Shown piece by piece: positions 24,608 to 30,109 of a stretch of 30,109 nt of DNA; the stretch's first letter is position 1, and each line of letters opens with the position of its first letter. Position numbers and translations under genes: made by a program. Source of the stretch: DATNPH01 sp036703315 (GTDB lineage: Bacteria > Cyanobacteriota > Cyanobacteriia > Cyanobacteriales > Coleofasciculaceae). The notes below the pieces were generated by a model that saw only the letters and a list, made by a program, of their open reading frames with translations, was not told where the DNA came from and searched no databases. The DNA is taken from NCBI GenBank assembly GCA_036703315.1, contig DATNPH010000135.1, positions 1-30,109 of the forward strand, written 5' to 3'.

Positions 24608-25594
24608 ATGCCCTTAATTTCGGTTATTATTCCAGTTTACAATGGCGAAAATACGATTCGAGAGACCATTGAATCCGTCTTAAACCAAACTCTTCAAGAC
24701 TTAGAAGTTATCGTTGTTGATGATGGCTCCCAAGACTCAACCTTAGAAATTGTGTCTAGCATCAAAGACCCTCGATTAAAGGTGCTTTCCTATTCAAATG
24801 CAGGCGTATGTACAAATCGTAACCGTGGGATTGCTCACGCTGTGGGTGAATATATTTCTTTTATAGATGCTGATGATCTTTGGACACCGGATAAGCTAGA
24901 GGCTCAATTAAAAGCACTGCAAGAAAACCCCAAAGCGGCTGTTGCTTATAGCTGGACTGATTGGATTGATGAATCGAGCCAATGGTTAGGTCTAGGTAAC
25001 TATCTTAGTGATCAGGGGGATGTTTATGCGAAGCTGTTGTTAAATGATTTTGTGGCTAATGGCTCTAACCCTTTGATTCGACGACAAGCTTTAACCGAAG
25101 TTGGTGGCTTTGATGAATCCATAACCGCTGCCGAGGACTGGGATTTGTGGCAGCGCTTGGGTGCTCGCTATCATTTTGTCGTTGTTCCATACCCACAAAT
25201 TTTATATCGAATTTCAGCTAACTCATTATCTACTAATGTTTGGGATATGGAATCCTCCAGCTTGAAAGTGATTGAAAAAGCTTTTGCACAGGCTCCTCAA
25301 TCACTACAGCACTTAAAGAGGCTGAGCCTTGCTAACCGCTATAAGTACCTTACCGTTAAAGCCTTGGAAGGGATTCCAGAACAAAAAAGAGGCTTTGTCT
25401 GTGCACGATTTCTCTGGAATGCCATTAGACATGACCCAGCTTTACTCCGAACGCGAGTTATCTGGAAAGTGTTGTTTAAAATTGCGGCAGTTGTTTTACT
25501 ACCCACTCACCAAGCTCAGGCATTGCTAGCTAAATTGAACCGACTTTCTGATATCAGTGCTCTATTCGTCCATATTCAAAAGGAACCCTCCTGA
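24608..25594 (+). CDS. GT2 glycosyltransferase, tandem paralog 3 of 5
   Basis: 328 residues, 33 bp after paralog 2, preceded by GAGGAG about 9-14 nt before the ATG, the clearest ribosome binding site in the array. Catalytic motifs are complete: DDGSQDSTL (the Asn of the other copies is Asp here), DADD (87-90) and AEDWDLW. Its variable segment (WIDESSQWLGLGNYLSDQG) is unlike any of the other four, so this copy is the best candidate for a distinct acceptor. AGVCTNRNRG also departs from the AGxxASRNRG of the others. Otherwise closest to paralogs 1 and 4 over residues 80-117. Confidence 0.92.
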   Translation: MPLISVIIPVYNGENTIRETIESVLNQTLQDLEVIVVDDGSQDSTLEIVSSIKDPRLKVLSYSNAGVCTNRNRGIAHAVGEYISFIDADDLWTPDKLEAQLKALQENPKAAVAYSWTDWIDESSQWLGLGNYLSDQGDVYAKLLLNDFVANGSNPLIRRQALTEVGGFDESITAAEDWDLWQRLGARYHFVVVPYPQILYRISANSLSTNVWDMESSSLKVIEKAFAQAPQSLQHLKRLSLANRYKYLTVKALEGIPEQKRGFVCARFLWNAIRHDPALLRTRVIWKVLFKIAAVVLLPTHQAQALLAKLNRLSDISALFVHIQKEPS

Positions 25595-25631
25595 ATTCAA
25601 ATAAATTGACCAATAAAAAAGTTGAGCTTAT

Positions 25632-26624
25632 ATGCCACTCATCTCTGTAATTATCCCTGTTTACAATGGAGAAAAAACAATTCAAGAGACGATTAAATCG
25701 GTCTTAAAGCAAACATTTACGGACTTTGAGTTAATTGTTGTTAATGATGGTTCACAAGACGCTACTTTGGAAATTATTGACCGTATTCAAGATTACCGTT
25801 TGAAAATTTTTTCTTACCCCAATACGGGTCAAGCTGCTAGTCGTAACCGAGGATTTTCTCTGGCTTCGGGTGAATATATTTCGTTTATCGATGCGGATGA
25901 TTTGTGGACATCCGATAAACTAGAGGCTCAATTGAAGGCGCTACAAGCTAATCCTCAAGCTTCTGTAGCGTATAGCTGGACTAAGTGTATTGATGAATCG
26001 GGCGAATTTTCCCGTCGGGGTAGCCACATCAGTGTTGCTGGCGATGTTCATGCAAAGCTTTTGTTGGTTGATTTTATAGAAAGTGGCTCTAATCCTTTGA
26101 TTCGAAGGCAGGCTTTAACTGAAGTTGGAGGCTTTGATGAGTCACTGCCTGCGGCTGAAGATTGGGATTTGTGGCTGCGGTTGGCATCTCGCTATTCTTT
26201 TGTTGCCGTATCATCCCCACAAATTTTATACAGAGTTTCTGCAAATTCGTGGTCAGCTAATGTTTTACGGCAGGGAGAGGGAAGTTTGCAAGTGATTGAA
26301 CGAGCGTTCCAACAGGCACCTGAATCGTTACAGTACCTAAAGCGATCGAGCCTTGCTAATATCTACAAAGGTTTAACCTTCAGAATTCTTGAAGGAGCAC
26401 CAGAACGACAGCGAGGTTTGACAGCAGCTAAGTTGCTTTGGCATTCCGTTAACAACGATCCTAAACTGCTGCGATCGCGTGTCATCTTGAAAGTACTATT
26501 TAAAATTACAGCAATGATCCTGCTGCCGCCACAACAAGCGCAAGCTTTATTCACTAAAGCCAAAGGACTAGCCAATACTAAAACGTTACTTGGCTACTTG
26601 CAATTAGATGCATCCCAAGTTTAG
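25632..26624 (+). CDS. GT2 glycosyltransferase, tandem paralog 4 of 5
   Basis: 330 residues, the longest copy, 37 bp after paralog 3. Motifs NDGSQDATL, DADD (87-90) and AEDWDLWLRL are intact. The variable segment CIDESGEFSRRGSHISVAG shares GEFSRRGS with paralog 1 and HIS-V-G with paralog 5, which suggests patchwork exchange between copies. The C-terminal half has LQYLKRSSLANIYKGL and the hydrophobic KITAMILLPPQQAQALF. A HIP1 site lies at a position equivalent to the one in paralog 5. Confidence 0.92.
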   Translation: MPLISVIIPVYNGEKTIQETIKSVLKQTFTDFELIVVNDGSQDATLEIIDRIQDYRLKIFSYPNTGQAASRNRGFSLASGEYISFIDADDLWTSDKLEAQLKALQANPQASVAYSWTKCIDESGEFSRRGSHISVAGDVHAKLLLVDFIESGSNPLIRRQALTEVGGFDESLPAAEDWDLWLRLASRYSFVAVSSPQILYRVSANSWSANVLRQGEGSLQVIERAFQQAPESLQYLKRSSLANIYKGLTFRILEGAPERQRGLTAAKLLWHSVNNDPKLLRSRVILKVLFKITAMILLPPQQAQALFTKAKGLANTKTLLGYLQLDASQV

Positions 26625-26711
26625 CTGCTGAAGTTGTGCCCTAGCCAGATTCAATTAATCACATCTTTATAAATAATCAAACTATTACTAGCAGGGTACC
26701 AGGGTACTAAT

Positions 26712-27677
26712 ATGCCAGTTATTTCTGTCATTATTCCAGCTTACAATGCTGAAAACACGCTCCACGAAACTATTGAATCTGTCTTTAACCAAACTTTCAC
26801 AGATTTTGAGTTAATCGTAATTAATGATGATTCGCAAGACGCAACCCTAGAGGTTGTTGAACACCTCCAAGATAATCGGTTAAACGTGTTTTCTTATCCC
26901 CATGCTGGCGTATCTGCGAGTCGTAACCGTGGATTAGCAAAGGCGAGTGGTGAATTTATTGCTTTTTTGGATGCTGATGATTTGTGGTCACCCGATAAGC
27001 TAGAGGCTCAATTAAGGGCGCTACAAGTCAATCCCCAAGCAGCAGTTGCCTATAGTTGGACTGATTATATCGATGAATTAGGTAAATTTTTATATTCAGG
27101 TCCTCACATCAGTGTGAGCGGTAATGTTTATGAGAAGCTCTTGTTAGGGAATTTTTTAGAGAATGGTTCTAACGCATTAATTAGGAGAGAGACTTTATTG
27201 AAAGTTGGTGGTTTTGATGAATCTTTGTATGGTGGTGAAGAGTGGGACTTATTTCTTCGCCTTGCTGCACATTATCATTTTGTCGCCGTACCGCATCCGC
27301 AAGTTTTTTATCGAATGTCCACGACTGCCAGTTCCCTTAAAATTTCTAGGCACGAGGCACAATGCCTGAAAGTAATTGAACAGTCTTTTAACCAGGCTCC
27401 TAAATCGTTAGCTCACCTAAAAAAGCAAAGCATTGCTAACTTATATCAGTACCTGACCTTCAGAGTGCTAGCAGCGCCTCTAGAACGACAGACAGGTTGG
27501 AGCGCTGCTCGATGTCTCTTTCAGGCGGTAAGAAATGATTTATCGACGCTGAGGCGATCGCGTCTAATGCTAATCATTAGTCTTAAAATTGTCTTAGCAA
27601 TTCTCCTACCGCCTCAAATGGCTCAAGGCTTGCTAAAGGCAACTAAGAAGCCTTCTAGAAAAGTAGCCACTAACTGA
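26712..27677 (+). CDS. GT2 glycosyltransferase, tandem paralog 5 of 5, with altered motifs
   Basis: 321 residues, the shortest and most diverged copy, 87 bp after paralog 4 (a wider gap than the others). Several otherwise invariant positions differ: YNAEN for YNGEx near residue 13, NDDSQD for NDGSQD (Gly40 to Asp), and GGEEWDLF for AEDWDxx, replacing the predicted catalytic Asp177 with Glu. DADD (87-90) remains. These changes may alter the donor, the activity, or both; Glu at this place is tolerated in some GT2 enzymes, so it is not proof of inactivity. The frame is intact and the C-terminal hydrophobic ILLPPQMAQGLL is kept. AGGGTACC/AGGGTACT repeats precede the start. Confidence 0.9.
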   Translation: MPVISVIIPAYNAENTLHETIESVFNQTFTDFELIVINDDSQDATLEVVEHLQDNRLNVFSYPHAGVSASRNRGLAKASGEFIAFLDADDLWSPDKLEAQLRALQVNPQAAVAYSWTDYIDELGKFLYSGPHISVSGNVYEKLLLGNFLENGSNALIRRETLLKVGGFDESLYGGEEWDLFLRLAAHYHFVAVPHPQVFYRMSTTASSLKISRHEAQCLKVIEQSFNQAPKSLAHLKKQSIANLYQYLTFRVLAAPLERQTGWSAARCLFQAVRNDLSTLRRSRLMLIISLKIVLAILLPPQMAQGLLKATKKPSRKVATN

Positions 27678-27789
27678 GGCAATACACAAAAGACAACTAG
27701 ACTACTGAACAGCTTTTGAACAGCTTTAAAAAAGAAAGTGAGCAACTATTCAAGTCTAGAAAAATTGTATATTTTTTTATTTCACTGTA

Positions 27790-28995
27790 ATGCGTAAAAC
27801 TCATCTCTGGCAGGAAGAAGCGGTTGAGGCAAATGGCTCAACGACCGTAAGTGTCACAATCGAGAGTCACGATCAAAGTCGAAGTAATCTTTGGTATCGG
27901 ATTCCCTCGGAATATAGTCCCCTGATTTCCAGTAGTTGCGATCCCTTTGTCGTGGCGACTCTTATGCTGGCGATGAGTCAGGCAACAGAGGTCGTTGTTC
28001 ATGGCGAGGTTTCACCATCGTTATTACGGAATTTACAAGAGTTTCAAGCGGCTTGGGTTTGCTGGTGTCCCCAAAAGTATCAGCAAATTGAGATTACAGC
28101 TGAGGTTGAGCGTGAACAACCCAGTACACTGGCTGAGGAAAAAGCGATCGCGGCTTTCTCAGGCGGAGTAGATAGCTGCTTTACCCTGTTTCGTCACAAA
28201 ACTGGCCGTTATGGCAGACTCACCCGTAATCTACAAGCCGGTTTGATGGTTCATGGATTTGATATTCCCTTGGCACAGCAACAAGTGTTTGAACGAGCCG
28301 CTGAAAAATCAAGAGCCATGCTAGGTAGCTTAGGCGTGGAACTCATCCTAATGACAACTAACTTTCGCGATCTAGGTCAAGATTGGGAAGATGTGTTTGG
28401 CGCAGCCGTCGCATCAACGTTGATGTTGTTACGCGGGGGTTACACAGTAGGCTTGCTCCCTAGTTCCTATACCTACCAATCTCTGTTTCTGCCTTGGGGT
28501 TCAAATCCCCTAACTGACCCGTTACTCTCGAGTAACACATTTCAAATTATTCATGACGGTACAGCCTTCAAGCGTATTGAGAAAATTCAGGAAATTACCC
28601 ACTTCCCCGCCGCTTTGCAAAGTCTGAGAGTGTGCTGGGAAGGCGAACAACTAGACCGTAATTGCGGACACTGTGAGAAATGCATCCGTACTATTCTCGG
28701 TTTCCGAGTCATGGGTATTGGTTTACCGGCATGTTTTGATCAAGATGTTACAGACCGTCAGATTCTCGACATCACAGCCACGAAAAAATCTCAACTCACT
28801 TATTTCGAGGAAATCGTACAGCTAGCGAAGGCTGCTGGAATCTCGGAGTCGTGGGTAGCCACCCTGGAACAATCCATCAAACGCAACCAAAACTTGGCTA
28901 CCCCAAAACAAAGCAGACCAGCACTCAGAGAGCGGTTACCATCAGCGTTGCGAGGTCGTCTGCGTCAAGTGCGATCGCTCTTATCTAGAAAATAG
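27790..28995 (+). CDS. PP-loop ATPase-like protein with QueC-like zinc site, function unknown
   Basis: 401 residues. The N-terminal 110 or so residues are of unknown fold. AIAAFSGGVDSCFTLFRH (119-136) holds the PP-loop SGGVDS (124-129) of adenylating enzymes (QueC, TilS, GuaA, asparagine synthetase). LRVCWEGEQLDRNCGHCEKC (279-298) gives four cysteines at 282, 292, 295 and 298, the spacing of the QueC zinc site (CYxG...CGxCxxC). It is much longer than QueC and lacks its normal N-terminus directly at the PP-loop, and no queuosine genes are near. The position after five glycosyltransferases suggests a sugar or polymer modification using an adenylated intermediate, as in PP-loop amidotransferases of LPS loci; this is inference. 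Confidence 0.8.
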   Translation: MRKTHLWQEEAVEANGSTTVSVTIESHDQSRSNLWYRIPSEYSPLISSSCDPFVVATLMLAMSQATEVVVHGEVSPSLLRNLQEFQAAWVCWCPQKYQQIEITAEVEREQPSTLAEEKAIAAFSGGVDSCFTLFRHKTGRYGRLTRNLQAGLMVHGFDIPLAQQQVFERAAEKSRAMLGSLGVELILMTTNFRDLGQDWEDVFGAAVASTLMLLRGGYTVGLLPSSYTYQSLFLPWGSNPLTDPLLSSNTFQIIHDGTAFKRIEKIQEITHFPAALQSLRVCWEGEQLDRNCGHCEKCIRTILGFRVMGIGLPACFDQDVTDRQILDITATKKSQLTYFEEIVQLAKAAGISESWVATLEQSIKRNQNLATPKQSRPALRERLPSALRGRLRQVRSLLSRK

Positions 28996-29064
28996 ACCTC
29001 TTGCAACAGTCAAAAAGCTAACTCCCCGGACTGTGTGCGAGTACATAACGAACATTAAGCTCAT

Positions 29065-29086
29065 CCCACGCTTTCTCATACGTGGG
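29065..29086. repeat. Small hairpin upstream of the palindrome
   Basis: CCCACG (29065-29070) pairs with CGTGGG (29081-29086) over a 10-nt loop. Together with the adjacent palindrome it fills the spacer after the PP-loop gene. There is no T-run. Confidence 0.6.
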
Positions 29087-29098
29087 ATTTCACGGCGA

Positions 29099-29126
29099 GT
29101 ACAGACGTGCCATGGCACGTCTGTAC
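29099..29126. repeat. Perfect 28-bp palindrome
   Basis: The sequence is its own reverse complement: GTACAGACGTGC, CATG, GCACGTCTGTAC. It is of the AGACGTGCCATGGCACGTCT kind of dispersed palindrome found in cyanobacterial spacers. No T-run follows. The surrounding 269-bp gap (28996-29264) has no gene. Confidence 0.92.
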
Positions 29127-29264
29127 AGTGGGTTGCTTTCAAGCCATGTTATCCACCCCAAGTAGGGAGATCCGATCATCCATAGGGTGCAATCCGAGAA
29201 GCCAAATTCAGCGAAATCGCGCAAAATCAGTTTTGAAGACCCTCTAAATCCTTGAGTTACACCT

Positions 29265-30109
29265 ATGACGATTTTAGAACAGGGCAATATCACTATTCAT
29301 ACAGAGAATATCTTTCCCATTATCAAGAAGTCTCTCTACACAGACCATGAAATCTTCTTGCGGGAACTGATCTCCAACTCTGTCGATGCCATCCAAAAAT
29401 TGAAGATGGTCTCTTATGCTGGTGAAGTGGATGGGGAATTAGACACCCCAGAAATTCAAATCACCATAGACAAAGATAAAAAGACCCTCTCCGTGTCTGA
29501 TAACGGTATCGGCATGACCGCCGATGAGGTAAAAAAATACATCAACCAAGTCGCCTTCTCTAGCGCTGAAGAGTTCATCCAGAAATACCAAAAAGAAGCT
29601 GACCAACAAATTATCGGTCACTTTGGTTTGGGCTTCTACTCCTCCTTCATGGTGGCGAGTAATGTTGAAATTGATACCCTTTCTTACAAAGCAGGATCGC
29701 AAGCAGTTCACTGGTCTTGTGACGGTTCCCCAGCTTTTGAGCTATCAGATTCAACTCGTACCCAGCCTGGTACTACCGTAACTCTTACCCTCCAAGACGA
29801 GGAGCAAGAGTATTTAGAACCGATGCGGATACGCCAGCTAGTAAAAGCCTACTGCGATTTCATGCCAGTATCGATTAAGCTGGATGGCGAGCAGATTAAC
29901 AAACAACGGGCGCTGTGGAAGGAATCACCACAAAACCTGACAAAAGAAGACTATTTAGAGTTCTATCGCTACCTTTACCCATTCCAGGATGAGCCATTGT
30001 TGTGGGTTCACCTGAACACTGACTATCCCTTCTTGCTCAACGGTATTCTCTACTTCCCCAAGCTACAGCCTGATGTAGACGTTACGAAGGGCAATATCAA
30101 GCTGTTCTG
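29265..30109 (+). CDS. htpG: Molecular chaperone HtpG (Hsp90), 5' part
   Basis: The first 281 codons of bacterial Hsp90, cut by the window end. MTILEQGNITIHTENIFPII begins the N-terminal GHKL ATPase domain: ELISNSVDA with Glu34 and Asn38, DNGIGM (79-84) and GHFGLGFYSSFMV (118-130) form the ATP pocket, and the middle domain begins near KESPQNLTKEDY (about 225). Hsp90 of cyanobacteria serves in heat and high-light protection and binds tetrapyrrole and phycobilisome clients. The second chaperone gene here, clpB, lies 9 kb away and is not linked in an operon. The ATG at 29265 gives the standard N-terminus. Confidence 0.96.
   Translation, partial: MTILEQGNITIHTENIFPIIKKSLYTDHEIFLRELISNSVDAIQKLKMVSYAGEVDGELDTPEIQITIDKDKKTLSVSDNGIGMTADEVKKYINQVAFSSAEEFIQKYQKEADQQIIGHFGLGFYSSFMVASNVEIDTLSYKAGSQAVHWSCDGSPAFELSDSTRTQPGTTVTLTLQDEEQEYLEPMRIRQLVKAYCDFMPVSIKLDGEQINKQRALWKESPQNLTKEDYLEFYRYLYPFQDEPLLWVHLNTDYPFLLNGILYFPKLQPDVDVTKGNIKLF

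Noticed and set aside
29090..29293. Minus-strand open frame near htpG
   Set aside because: It begins inside htpG, covers the palindrome and shows no protein signature.

Overview
The window comes from a cyanobacterium, probably a filamentous one. The HIP1 octamer GCGATCGC recurs across it. There is a long plant/cyanobacterial-type IspH, an HpsE-type hormogonium polysaccharide glycosyltransferase, two ammonium permeases each behind a perfect NtcA box, and the heptanucleotide short tandem repeats typical of filamentous cyanobacterial spacers. No rRNA, tRNA or CRISPR array was seen.

Left part (1-7.9 kb), mostly minus strand and largely housekeeping: a stem-loop at the edge, a small two-helix membrane protein, secF and secD (protein export), the pyruvate dehydrogenase E1 beta gene, and nagA. 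purE diverges from nagA across a heptamer-repeat spacer that contains both start codons. purE then converges on a secreted SLH-domain protein through a shared hairpin.

Nitrogen region (7.9-12.9 kb): two diverged ammonium transporters on the plus strand, with a small membrane-anchored protein on the minus strand between them. Each amt gene has GTA-N8-TAC, 20 nt, then a TAN3T -10 box, and each ends in a terminator of closely related sequence. The pair therefore looks like a nitrogen-control (NtcA) regulated unit.

Middle (12.9-20.2 kb): a membrane-anchored SGNH hydrolase, ispH, a strong perfect hairpin, a GT-C type polytopic membrane protein, a decayed TetR C-terminal fragment, and clpB.

Glycan region (20.4-29.0 kb), all plus strand: hpsE, a polysaccharide pyruvyl transferase, five tandem paralogous GT2 glycosyltransferases of about 325 residues with a conserved catalytic half and a diversified putative acceptor segment, and a PP-loop ATPase-like protein with a QueC-like four-cysteine site. 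This is the most interesting part: it looks like a surface polysaccharide locus that grew by repeated local gene duplication. The window closes after a 28-bp perfect palindrome, inside the 5' part of htpG.
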